Below, one piece after another: positions 37,172-48,994 of a DNA stretch of 64,000 bases. Position 1 is the stretch's first letter. Every line of letters begins with the position of its first letter. The notes under the pieces are model-generated. The model was not told the DNA's origin, did no database searches, and saw nothing but the letters and a program-made list of their open reading frames with translations. This stretch comes from Aggregicoccus sp. 17bor-14 (lineage in GTDB: Bacteria > Myxococcota > Myxococcia > Myxococcales > Myxococcaceae), in NCBI RefSeq assembly GCF_009659535.1, contig NZ_VJZZ01000001.1, positions 511,424-575,423 of the forward strand, written 5' to 3'. The translations under genes were made by a program, and so were the position numbers.

Positions 37172-37877
37172 TCCCTGCGGCACGCAGGCTGCCGCTCTCC
37201 GTCCGGCTGTTGCGCCGCGCGAGCGCGCCCTCCAGCCGCAGCGCCTGGCGCGCCAGCGCCTCCGCCCGCCGCTTCGCCGTGGTCGCGAGCAGCCGGTGCG
37301 CGAGGAGGCAGCCCGCGCTCACCGCCCCCGCCACCACCGCATGGTCCACCAGCAGCGCGCGCAGGCCCTCGCGCACCTCGCCCGAGAGCACGGGCGTATG
37401 CGCGAGCGCGAGCAGGCGCGGTGCGGCGCCCCCCACCCCGGCCAGCAGCGCGAGCCCGCCGAGCCGCGGCAGCCAGCGCAGGCGATTGCCCAGGCGCGGC
37501 GAGGCCTCGGCGAGCGCCGCGTCCAGCGCCGCGTGCACCGCCTCCTGGCCCTCGGAGGCGCGCCGCAGCCCCTGCTGCACGATGGGCGCGAGCGGCTCGT
37601 GCGGCGAGGCCGCGCACAGCTTCGCCGCGCGCTCCAGGTTGCCGCTCGCCACCAGCTTGGAGACCTGATCCATGAAGGGAGAGGGGCCCTGCCCCCCGCG
37701 CGCCATCAGCGCGAGCGAGCGCTCCGCGGCGAGCCCGAGCGCGAGCCCGCCCAGCCCCAGGGTGAACCAGAGCGCGGGGCCGCCGGCCTGCGCGCGAGCG
37801 AGCAGGACCTCGAGGCCCCCGGAGGCGGGGCCTGCGCCCAGCGCTCCGGCGCACAGCTGCGCCACGTTCGCGTTCAT
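37158..37877 (-). CDS. TolQ/ExbB/MotA-like membrane protein without partner
   Basis: 239 residues with an MotA/TolQ/ExbB layout: a first hydrophobic segment near residues 35-57, a cytoplasmic helical loop with FMDQVSKLVASGNLERAAKLC and HAALDAALAEASPRL, and then two more hydrophobic segments (WLPRLGGLALLAGVGG and VDHAVVAGAVSAGCLLAH). Proton-channel energisers of this type need an ExbD/TolR partner, and none is encoded beside it. The ATG at 37877 is chosen; a GTG at 37922 would add 15 polar residues. Function uncertain. Confidence 0.7.
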   Translation of the reverse strand: MNANVAQLCAGALGAGPASGGLEVLLARAQAGGPALWFTLGLGGLALGLAAERSLALMARGGQGPSPFMDQVSKLVASGNLERAAKLCAASPHEPLAPIVQQGLRRASEGQEAVHAALDAALAEASPRLGNRLRWLPRLGGLALLAGVGGAAPRLLALAHTPVLSGEVREGLRALLVDHAVVAGAVSAGCLLAHRLLATTAKRRAEALARQALRLEGALARRNSRTESGSLRAAGTGAG

Positions 37878-38020
37878 ACCCACTGCGAGTTCCTCAGGAG
37901 ACCCCGGCCCGTGGTCCCGCACGCCGCGGCCGTTGCAGCGCGGTGCTGCGGCTTGTACGGGGCGGGCGGCTCACGCGTCAAGCCGCCCTCCCCTTCGTCC
38001 AATACGTCAGGCCGCCGACG

Positions 38021-40573
<2,553 letters not shown>

Positions 40574-40585
40574 GGGTTCTCCTAC

Positions 40586-41704
40586 CTAGACCCTCTCGTA
40601 AAGCTTTCCCGGGTGCTGCACGATCAGCCCCTGCATCTCCAGCTCCGACAGCGCGCTGGCGAGCGCCGCCGGGTCCAGCTCGCTGCGCAACAGCACGTCG
40701 TCGAAACCCCGGGGAACGCGTTCCAACAATCGATAGGCGGCCTTCGCTTCCGCGGAGGTCGCGTCCAGCTGCACCGGCTCCTCCGGCCTCACCACCTGGC
40801 TCGGCTTCAGCCCGAGCGCCTTCCACACGTCGTCCGCCCCCCGGCACAGCCGCGCCTGCCCGCTCTCGATCCAGTCGTTGCACCCCTCGGCGGTGGGGTT
40901 GCGCACGTCGCCCGGTAGGGCGAGCACGGGCCGGCCCTGCAGCACGGCGGCCTCCGCCGTCCGCAGGCTCCCCGACTTCTTCCCGGCCCTCAGCACCAGG
41001 ACCGCGTCAGACGCGCCGGAGATGAGTCGGTTGCGCCGCGGGAAGGAACTCTTGCTCGCCCGCACCCCGGGAGGCAGCTCGCTGAACACCCGGCCGCCGC
41101 CCCCGAGCAGGTGGGGGATGAAGCCGGCCTGGGCGCTGTCCAGCTGGTCCAGCGCCGAGCCCATGAAGGCCCAGGTGTCGCCGCCCGCGTCCAGGGCGCC
41201 CCAGTGGCAGGCCTGGTCCACGCCCACCGCCGCGCCGGAGACGATGCAGCCTCCCTCCTCGGCGACCTGGCGGGCGAGCGTGCGGGCGTAGGGCAGGAAG
41301 CCCTGCTCCGGATGGCGGCTGCCCACCATGGCGATGCGCCGGCGGGGCGCCCCGGGGGCTCCCCGGTAGAAGAGCAGCGGCGGCGCGTCCTCCAGGCCGC
41401 AGAGCCGGTCGGGAAAGGCGGGCTCGCCCTGGAACGCGATGCCCACGCCGGCCTCGGCGCAGCGCTCCTGGATGCGCGCGGCCACGCTCGCGAGCGAGGA
41501 GGCGCGCAGGAGCAGCTGGCGCAGGGCCGGGGGCACCGGGGCCTCGGGCACCCAGTCCCGCGTGGGCAGCTCCAGCAGCGCGCCGAGCGCGCCGCCGCAG
41601 TGGGCCCTCAGCTCCCGCAGCGTCTTGGGCCCCAGCCCGGGCGCAGCCCAGAGCGCGAGCTCCGCGCGGGATTCCACCGACAGTGTGTCGTTCGAAGCGT
41701 CCAC
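40586..41704 (-). CDS. dprA: DNA-processing protein DprA (Smf)
   Basis: 372 residues. Helical N-terminal domain, then the Rossmann-like core with AMVGSRHPEQGFLPYAR, GCIVSGAAVGVDQACHWGAL, FSELPPGVRASKSSFPRRNRLISG and the SGSLRTAEAAVLQGRPVLALPGDV block. The C-terminal 65 residues are a winged helix (FDDVLLRSELDPAALASALSELEMQGLI). DprA loads RecA on single-stranded DNA during natural transformation. GTG start with AAGGG five bases before. topA follows after 12 bp. Confidence 0.95.
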   Translation of the reverse strand: MDASNDTLSVESRAELALWAAPGLGPKTLRELRAHCGGALGALLELPTRDWVPEAPVPPALRQLLLRASSLASVAARIQERCAEAGVGIAFQGEPAFPDRLCGLEDAPPLLFYRGAPGAPRRRIAMVGSRHPEQGFLPYARTLARQVAEEGGCIVSGAAVGVDQACHWGALDAGGDTWAFMGSALDQLDSAQAGFIPHLLGGGGRVFSELPPGVRASKSSFPRRNRLISGASDAVLVLRAGKKSGSLRTAEAAVLQGRPVLALPGDVRNPTAEGCNDWIESGQARLCRGADDVWKALGLKPSQVVRPEEPVQLDATSAEAKAAYRLLERVPRGFDDVLLRSELDPAALASALSELEMQGLIVQHPGKLYERV

Positions 41705-41731
41705 CGTACCCTTCCCCCATCCGGCCGCATC

Positions 41732-41801
41732 TATAGGTCCTATATAGATGATGGGCCCGACAGGGCGGCGGACACTTAAACAGGGCGCGGCCGGCGGTCA
41801 A
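41732..41801 (-). promoter_or_regulatory. dprA upstream region: promoter boxes and AT-rich palindrome
   Basis: On the minus strand TTGACC (41796-41801) and TTTAAG (41775-41780) are spaced by 15 bp. Downstream, 28-40 bases before the dprA start, is TATAGG-T-CCTATA (41732-41744), a near-perfect palindrome with one central base, inside an AT-rich island that stands out in this genome. It could be an operator or a second -10 region (TATATA). Confidence 0.4.
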
Positions 41802-41864
41802 GCCAACCCGGCGCCCCCTCCCCCCGGGACTCCACACCCGGGGTGAAGGCAGGGGGGGGCCCCG

Positions 41865-43163
41865 CTAGCGCTGCGCGGAGGGCGCGGGGGCCACCCGCAT
41901 GAGGGCCCGGTCGCCCGGGACCACCTCGCGGATGGAGCGGGTGAGGAGGCAGTTGGTGGTGCGGTCCTTCACGTCCACCGCGAGGCACACCGCCACGTCC
42001 TCGACCGGGAGGTCGGGGTTCTGGCCCTTGGCGGGGTTCATGAAGTTTCCGCCCAGGTCCTGCTGGCGCACGATGGTGAAGGTGTTGCCCTGCTGCACGC
42101 CGTCGCTGCGGCCGCGGTCGAGCACGACCTCGGTGTGCTCGCCGTAGAGGGTGAGCGCGGGCTCCAGCGCGGTGATGACCGTGGCCTGTACCTGGCGCTC
42201 GTTGGGGCGCGGCGCCACCGTCTCCGCCAGCTGCTCGCCGTAGGGGCCCACCAGGTCGCCGCGGGTCACCTCGTCCCAGGTCTCCTGCACCTGCGCGGTG
42301 ACGAGCTTGTCGGAGACGCGCGTGACGCGCAGCACGCCGAGGAACTTGGTGAGGTAGCCCACCTTGGCGCCGGACAGCGGGTGGTGCACCAGCCTGTCGG
42401 TGCGGAAGATGACGTAGCGGTCGCCGAGCTTCGCGTTGCCCTTGTTCTTGAAGCGCACGTAGACCGTGTCCGGGTACGAGAGCATCAGCGCCTCGGAGAA
42501 GGAGCTGTCGATGCGCCCCGCCTCGTCGAGCTCGCGCGAGGTGACGAAGCCCGCGTGCACCACGCGCCGCCCCTGCTTGGGCACGAAGCCGATCTTGCCG
42601 CTCACCGTCACCTGGCCCTCGTCCGCCGCCTCGAAGGCGCTGGGGGCCTCGAGGTCGCCGCCGCTGGAGGGCAGCTCCGTCGCCGCGACGGCCGGCGCCT
42701 GCTGCGCGCCCGACTCCACCCGCGAGGGGGCCTCCTCGCCCGCGGGGAAGAGGCGCACCAGGTTGCCCGGGTAGATCCAGTGCGGGTTCGCGATCTCCGG
42801 GTTGTAGGACCACACCTTGGGCCAGTACCAGGCGTTGCCGAGGTAGCGCTGGGAGAGATCCCAGAGCGTGTCACCCGGCACCACGGTGTGCACCTCGCCC
42901 GGGGCCGAGACGCGGCCGCCCTGCGGGGCGCGCGCGGGCGCATCCGCCACGTCGGCGCCCTGCGTCTCGCTGCCCTCCTGCTGCTCGGGGGCCTCGGCGT
43001 CCTGGGCGTCGTTCTGGGTGTCGTTCTGCGTGCCTTCGGACTGCTCCGAGGGCTGCGGGGCCGCGGGGGCCTGCTGGGCGCGCGCCGCGAGGGGCGCGAG
43101 CGCGAGCCCGAGGCCGAGGCCCAGGCCGAAGCGGAGCGGGGAGGAGGTGCGGGGGGAACGCAT
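41865..43163 (-). CDS. Exported LysM-domain protein
   Basis: 432 residues. Signal peptide ([22 protein letters not shown]), a Gln/Glu-rich linker, then a LysM domain, VHTVVPGDTLWDLSQRYLGNAWYWPKVWSYNPEIANPHWIYPGNLVRLFP. The C-terminal 250 residues are beta-rich and resemble flagellar- or FlgT-like carbohydrate-binding repeats only loosely; there is no catalytic motif I can name. The LysM module binds peptidoglycan, so it should sit in the periplasm. The ATG at 43163 is preceded by AAAGGA. It follows the YbgF-like gene by 26 bp. Confidence 0.88.
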   Translation of the reverse strand: MRSPRTSSPLRFGLGLGLGLALAPLAARAQQAPAAPQPSEQSEGTQNDTQNDAQDAEAPEQQEGSETQGADVADAPARAPQGGRVSAPGEVHTVVPGDTLWDLSQRYLGNAWYWPKVWSYNPEIANPHWIYPGNLVRLFPAGEEAPSRVESGAQQAPAVAATELPSSGGDLEAPSAFEAADEGQVTVSGKIGFVPKQGRRVVHAGFVTSRELDEAGRIDSSFSEALMLSYPDTVYVRFKNKGNAKLGDRYVIFRTDRLVHHPLSGAKVGYLTKFLGVLRVTRVSDKLVTAQVQETWDEVTRGDLVGPYGEQLAETVAPRPNERQVQATVITALEPALTLYGEHTEVVLDRGRSDGVQQGNTFTIVRQQDLGGNFMNPAKGQNPDLPVEDVAVCLAVDVKDRTTNCLLTRSIREVVPGDRALMRVAPAPSAQR

Positions 43164-43189
43164 GGAGCGACGTCCTTTCAAAATCTGCG

Positions 43190-44095
43190 TCAACGCGGGA
43201 GCGAGGCGAGCCGCTGCTCCGCCTGGCTGGCGGCGGCCGTTCCCGGGTACTGCGTGAGGAGGCGGTTGTAGAGCTCTCGGGCCTCGGTGGACTTCTTGAG
43301 GCGCAGCTGGCACTCGGCGAGGCGAAGCATGCCGTCCTGGACGGCGTCGCCGGCGGGGTAGCGCTTGAGCAGCGCCTCGAAGGCCTGCGCCGCCTCGGGG
43401 AACTCCTGCAGGCCCATCAGCCCGAGGCCGCGGAAGTAGAGCGCGTTGTCCGCGCGGGGGTGGCGGGGGTTCTCGTCCGCGAAGCGCTCGAGGCGCGCCA
43501 CCCCACCCTCCACGTTGCCGGTGCGCAGCGCCGCCACCGCCTGCTCGTACTCGGCCTCGAGCACGTCGGGGTCGCGGGCGTCCGGGGGCAGCGCGGCGCG
43601 GCCGGCGGCCGGGGCGGCGCCGTCCGCGGCGGCGGCAGGCGCAACGGCCTCCGCCTCGCTGATGAGCATCTCCATCTGCTCGGCCGCCGGCTCCACCACG
43701 GGCACCGCGGTGGGAAGCGGCGGCGCGGGCTGCAGCTTGGGTTTGAGCTTCACCACCGCGAGCTCGGGCGGCGCACCGGGAACGCTCGCCACAGCGTCCC
43801 CACCCGCGGCGGCGGGGCCTGAAGGGGGCCCCGCGGGAGGGCTCGCGGTGGAGGCGCGGGCGCGGCCCACGGTGTCGCGCAGCTCCAAGCGCTCGAGGCG
43901 CTGGGCGAGCCGGGCGTTCTCCGCACGCGCCACGCGCAGCTCCGCCTGCAGCTGCTGGAGCTCGCTGCGGCTGGCGGCGTTGGTCGCGCACGCGGTCAAC
44001 ACCCACAGCGGGGCGATGGCGAGCAGACGGCGGATGGGGGGCGCTCCGGATCGAGAGATGCCGGGAGGATACGGACCGGGCTCTCGGAGCGTCAA
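43190..44095 (-). CDS. YbgF/CpoB-like lipoprotein with TPR region
   Basis: 301 residues. A hydrophobic stretch ends in the lipobox WVLTAC. A coiled-coil segment (SELQQLQAELRVARAENARLAQRLERLELRD) and a proline-rich linker follow. The C-terminal 120 residues are TPR repeats (YEQAVAALRTGNVEGGVARLERFADENPRHPRADNALYFRGLGLMGLQEFPEAAQAFEALLKRYP) of the YbgF type, which links peptidoglycan synthesis with Tol-Pal. The start is TTG at 44095 with no visible ribosome binding site, so the true start is doubtful and could lie inside. The LysM gene follows after 26 bp. Confidence 0.82.
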   Translation of the reverse strand: MTLREPGPYPPGISRSGAPPIRRLLAIAPLWVLTACATNAASRSELQQLQAELRVARAENARLAQRLERLELRDTVGRARASTASPPAGPPSGPAAAGGDAVASVPGAPPELAVVKLKPKLQPAPPLPTAVPVVEPAAEQMEMLISEAEAVAPAAAADGAAPAAGRAALPPDARDPDVLEAEYEQAVAALRTGNVEGGVARLERFADENPRHPRADNALYFRGLGLMGLQEFPEAAQAFEALLKRYPAGDAVQDGMLRLAECQLRLKKSTEARELYNRLLTQYPGTAAASQAEQRLASLPR

Positions 44096-44152
44096 GAAAT
44101 CGGCCCGCCCGGGACGGGGGCACGCGCGGGGGGCTGCGCGTGCGCTTCGCTC

Positions 44153-44983
44153 CTACCCGAAGGCGTGCACGGCGAAGCTCAGGTGGCGCCCGCTGCGGCC
44201 GGCGTCCCGGCGGTGGGAGAAGAAGCGGTGGGCATCGCACGCCGTGCAGTCCGGCAGCACGTCCACCTGCCCCTCCCCGAGCCCGGCGTCCCGCAGGCTC
44301 TGGCGCACCGCGCGCGAGAGATCCAGCCGCACCCGCCGCCCTGCCCCGTCCACGTCCACCACCCCGGGGCCGAAGCGCGCCCGGAAGCGCTCGCCGAGCT
44401 CCGGGGAGACCTCGTAGCAGCAGGCCTGGATGCAGGGGCCCACCGCCGCGAGCAGCCGCGAGGGCGCGCTGCCCTGCGCCGCGAGCGCCTCCACCGCCCG
44501 GCCCACGATGTTCGCCTCGGTGCCGCGCCAGCCCGAGTGCACCGCGGCCACCCGGCGCCCCTCGGGGTCCACCAGCAGGATGGGCACGCAGTCCGCAGTC
44601 GAGACGCCCACCCACTGCCCCGGCGTGTCGGTCCACAGCCCGTCCGCCTCGCCCTCCGTCGGCGGCGGTGTGGCCGTGGGCGCCCCGGAGGGGGCGTGCA
44701 CCCGGATCACCCGGTCCCCGTGCACCTGGGAGACCCGGTGCAGCGCGGCGAGCGGCGCCCCGGCGAGGGCGGCGAGGCGCCGGTAGTTCTCCTCCACGTG
44801 GGCGCGCTCGTCCCCCACCGCGAGCCCCAGGTTGAGGCTCTCGAAGGCCCCCTGTGAGACGCCGCCGAGGCGGGTGCTGAAGCCGTGGGGCACGGGCAGC
44901 AGCGCGGAGCGCACGAGGCTGGACGCAGGGGGCCCGCTCGGGCCGGGGTGCGGCGCGGGGCTCTGGGGACGGGTGCTGGACAT
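44153..44983 (-). CDS. pgeF: Peptidoglycan editing factor PgeF (YfiH/DUF152)
   Basis: 276 residues. The family triad is visible: His88 (RVSQVHGDRV), Cys132 (STADCVPILLVD) and His149 (AAVHSGWRGT), followed by VGPCIQACCYEV and the late CTACDAHRFFSHRRD block. PgeF hydrolyses misincorporated L-Ser in UDP-MurNAc precursors; the older name is multicopper polyphenol oxidoreductase. GGGAG sits five bases before the ATG at 44983. It is first in a run with the YbgF-like and LysM genes, all concerned with the cell wall. Confidence 0.93.
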   Translation of the reverse strand: MSSTRPQSPAPHPGPSGPPASSLVRSALLPVPHGFSTRLGGVSQGAFESLNLGLAVGDERAHVEENYRRLAALAGAPLAALHRVSQVHGDRVIRVHAPSGAPTATPPPTEGEADGLWTDTPGQWVGVSTADCVPILLVDPEGRRVAAVHSGWRGTEANIVGRAVEALAAQGSAPSRLLAAVGPCIQACCYEVSPELGERFRARFGPGVVDVDGAGRRVRLDLSRAVRQSLRDAGLGEGQVDVLPDCTACDAHRFFSHRRDAGRSGRHLSFAVHAFG

Positions 44984-45173
44984 GGGGCTCCCGGAGGCGC
45001 CCGGGACCGCCCGGGCAGGGCCCCACAGTGCCCGAGCCGCGGGAGAGGACAAGGGCGAAGCGCGCCCGGGGTGCTGAGGTGTACGGCGAGGTTTGACACT
45101 GTCAGCCCCCTCCCCCGAGAATCGAAGCTTCCGGGGTCGGTGGGACCGATACCTGGGGGGGAGCTCCGCATCC

Positions 45174-46766
45174 GTGACGCTGCTGCGCCTGGACACCGTC
45201 GGCAAGAAGCTCCTCTGGGGCACGGCCGTGCCCGGCACGGTCCTGGCGCTGGCGTCCGCGGGCTGGCTGTGGGGCGAGACCCTGGTGCCGGTGCGAGACG
45301 TGCTCCGGGTGGCGCTGGTCTTCAGCTGCGGGCTGCTCGCGGCCACCACCGTGTCCCTGCACCTCTTCCTGCGCCGGCCGCTGCGCCGGCTCAACGCCGC
45401 CATGCTGCGCGCCGAGGAGGGCGACCTCCTGGTGCGCGCGCACGTCTCCGGCGTGGACGAGCTCGCGCAGCTGGGCGCCTCCTTCAACCGCATGCTCGCG
45501 CGCCTCACGGCGATGAAGGCGGAGGAGATCGACACGCGGCGGGACCTCGCCGCGGCGCGCGGCATGCTCGCCTTCAAGGACGAATTGCAGGACCGCCTCG
45601 TCGAGCTCGCCCTGCTCTTCGACGTGGCGCGCTCGCTCAACGCGACCCTGGAGCTGCCCGAGCTGCTCAGCCGCATCACCGGGCTGGTCTCCGAGCGCCT
45701 GCGCATCTCCACCTTCTCCATCATGCTCACCGGCGGCGCCGGCGAGCTCGAGGTGAAGGACGCCTACCCCTCGAAGGCCGAGGTCGAGGGCGTGTGCTTC
45801 TCGGTGGGCCAGGGCGCCTGCGGCCGCGCGGCCCAGGCGCACCGGGCGCTGTACCTGCCGGACCTGCGCGAGGAGGACAGTGGCTTCGCGCGCGCGGGGC
45901 TCATCGCCGAGGAGGGGGGCGCCCTGCTCTGCGTGCCCCTGGTGCACGCGAGCGAGCTGCTGGGCGTGCTCAACTTCCACCGCCGCGACCCGGGAACCTT
46001 CTCCAGCTCGGAGATCGATCTGCTCACGGCGGTGGCGGACCAGGCCGCCATGGCGGTGAAGAACGCGCGCCTGCACGAGGAGACGGTCGCCCTCACCATC
46101 ACCGACCCGCTCACCGGCGTGCCCAACCGCCGCCACCTCTTCGCGCGCCTGGAGATGGAGCTGGCGCGCGCGAGCCGCTTCGGGACGCAGGTGTCCATCT
46201 TGATGATCGACATCGATCACTTCAAGCTGCTCAACGACGCGGCGGGCCACCGCGCCGGCGACGACACGCTGCGCCGGGTGTGTAGCCTCCTGCGCGGCGC
46301 GGTGCGCCAGGTGGACACGCTCGCGCGCTACGGCGGCGAGGAGTTCATGCTGCTGCTGCCCCAGGTGACGAAGGCCGAGGCGCGCGAGGTGGGCGAGAAG
46401 CTGCGCCGGGCCGTGGAGACCCACGTCTTCCCGAACGGCGCGAGCCAGCCCTCCGGCAAGGTCACGGTGTCCATCGGCGTGGCGAACTGGCCCGTGGACG
46501 CGACCGAGCAGGACCGCCTGGTGGACTGCGCGGACGCGGCGCTGTACGCGAGCAAGCGCGAGGGGCGCAACCTGGTGACCGCGTACGCGACGGGCATGGA
46601 GCTGCACCCGGGGCGCGCGCGCGGCCCGCGCACCACCAGCCGCTCGGAGCTGCCGGCCGCCCTGCCCTCCCCGCGGGCCGTGAGCCGCCCGGAGCTGCCC
46701 GCCGCGGTCGCCTCGAGCGGGGGCGCAGGCCGCCCGCCGCAGGGCAGCTCCGGCTCGACGACCTGA
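45174..46766 (+). CDS. Membrane HAMP-GAF-GGDEF diguanylate cyclase
   Basis: 530 residues. Two transmembrane helices near residues 13-32 and 40-65 with a very short periplasmic loop, a HAMP-like region (RRPLRRLNAAMLRAEEGDLL), a GAF domain (about 160-310) and a GGDEF domain with TDPLTGVPNRRHLF, DIDHFKLLND and the active GGEEF. RQVD five residues before GGEEF is an intact inhibitory I-site. The C-terminal 60 residues are disordered. I prefer the GTG at 45174 (GGGGGAG ten bases upstream, MTLLRLDTVGKKLLWG); a TTG at 45093 would add 27 residues. Convergent with the SGNH gene. Confidence 0.9.
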   Translation: MTLLRLDTVGKKLLWGTAVPGTVLALASAGWLWGETLVPVRDVLRVALVFSCGLLAATTVSLHLFLRRPLRRLNAAMLRAEEGDLLVRAHVSGVDELAQLGASFNRMLARLTAMKAEEIDTRRDLAAARGMLAFKDELQDRLVELALLFDVARSLNATLELPELLSRITGLVSERLRISTFSIMLTGGAGELEVKDAYPSKAEVEGVCFSVGQGACGRAAQAHRALYLPDLREEDSGFARAGLIAEEGGALLCVPLVHASELLGVLNFHRRDPGTFSSSEIDLLTAVADQAAMAVKNARLHEETVALTITDPLTGVPNRRHLFARLEMELARASRFGTQVSILMIDIDHFKLLNDAAGHRAGDDTLRRVCSLLRGAVRQVDTLARYGGEEFMLLLPQVTKAEAREVGEKLRRAVETHVFPNGASQPSGKVTVSIGVANWPVDATEQDRLVDCADAALYASKREGRNLVTAYATGMELHPGRARGPRTTSRSELPAALPSPRAVSRPELPAAVASSGGAGRPPQGSSGSTT

Positions 46767-46788
46767 GCCGGGCTCCCGTCCGGAAGGG

Positions 46789-47379
46789 CTAGCGGATGAG
46801 GCCGCGCACCGTGGGGTAGAGGAACTCCGCCCACTGCGCGTACCCCGCCTCGGAGGGGTGGAAGCCGTCCCCGGAGAAGAACTCGGGGTGGCGCGGGATG
46901 TACGCGCGGCTCGCCCCGTACAGGTCCACCAGGTGCAGGCCGTGGCCGCGCGTCACGGAGGCGATCGCCGCGTTGAAGGGCTCGATGCGCCCCTCGTAGA
47001 GGCTGCTGGGCACCAGCTGCGCCACGGGCGCGAGCGCGAGGTCCGGCAGGTTGCTCACCACCACGGGCGCGCCCGTCTGCTTCATCCGCCGCGCGATGCG
47101 CTCGAGGTCCTCGGCGAAGGCCTCTACGCTGGTGCCCCGCCACAGGTCGTTCACCCCGATGCCCAGGGTGACGAGCGTGGGCTGCGCGGCGACGGCGCGC
47201 TTGAGCTGCCCCTGCACCACGTCCGCGGTGCGCGCGCCGCTCACGCCGAGGTTCGTGAGGCCTACGCTGAGCCCCTCGCGCCGCAGCCGCGACGCGAGGT
47301 GCTCCGGGTAGCCGCCGCCGCGCGCGGCGCCCACCCCCACGGCCGTGCTGTCGCCCAGGGCGACGAGGTGCACGCTCAT
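46789..47379 (-). CDS. SGNH/GDSL-family hydrolase
   Basis: 196 residues. Block I is ALGDSTAVGVG (catalytic Ser), block II is TNLGVSGART, block III is TLGIGVNDLWRG and block V is DGFHPSEAGY with the catalytic Asp and His. No signal peptide, so it is probably cytoplasmic. Lysophospholipase, thioesterase or deacylase activity is possible; substrate unknown. It is 13 bp downstream of the HtrA-like gene on the same strand, so they are likely cotranscribed. Confidence 0.92.
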   Translation of the reverse strand: MSVHLVALGDSTAVGVGAARGGGYPEHLASRLRREGLSVGLTNLGVSGARTADVVQGQLKRAVAAQPTLVTLGIGVNDLWRGTSVEAFAEDLERIARRMKQTGAPVVVSNLPDLALAPVAQLVPSSLYEGRIEPFNAAIASVTRGHGLHLVDLYGASRAYIPRHPEFFSGDGFHPSEAGYAQWAEFLYPTVRGLIR

Positions 47380-47392
47380 CGGCCGCCGGGCC

Positions 47393-48871
<1,479 letters not shown>

Positions 48872-48994
48872 GGTATTCCGAACCTAAAGCGGATTGTCGG
48901 CCCCGCAAGGCAAAGCGCCCTGCGGCGGGGAGGCAAACACCGGAGCGGTCGGCGTGTTCCCTGCCGTGCGTGGAGGGCCTGCGAGACCGTCCGC

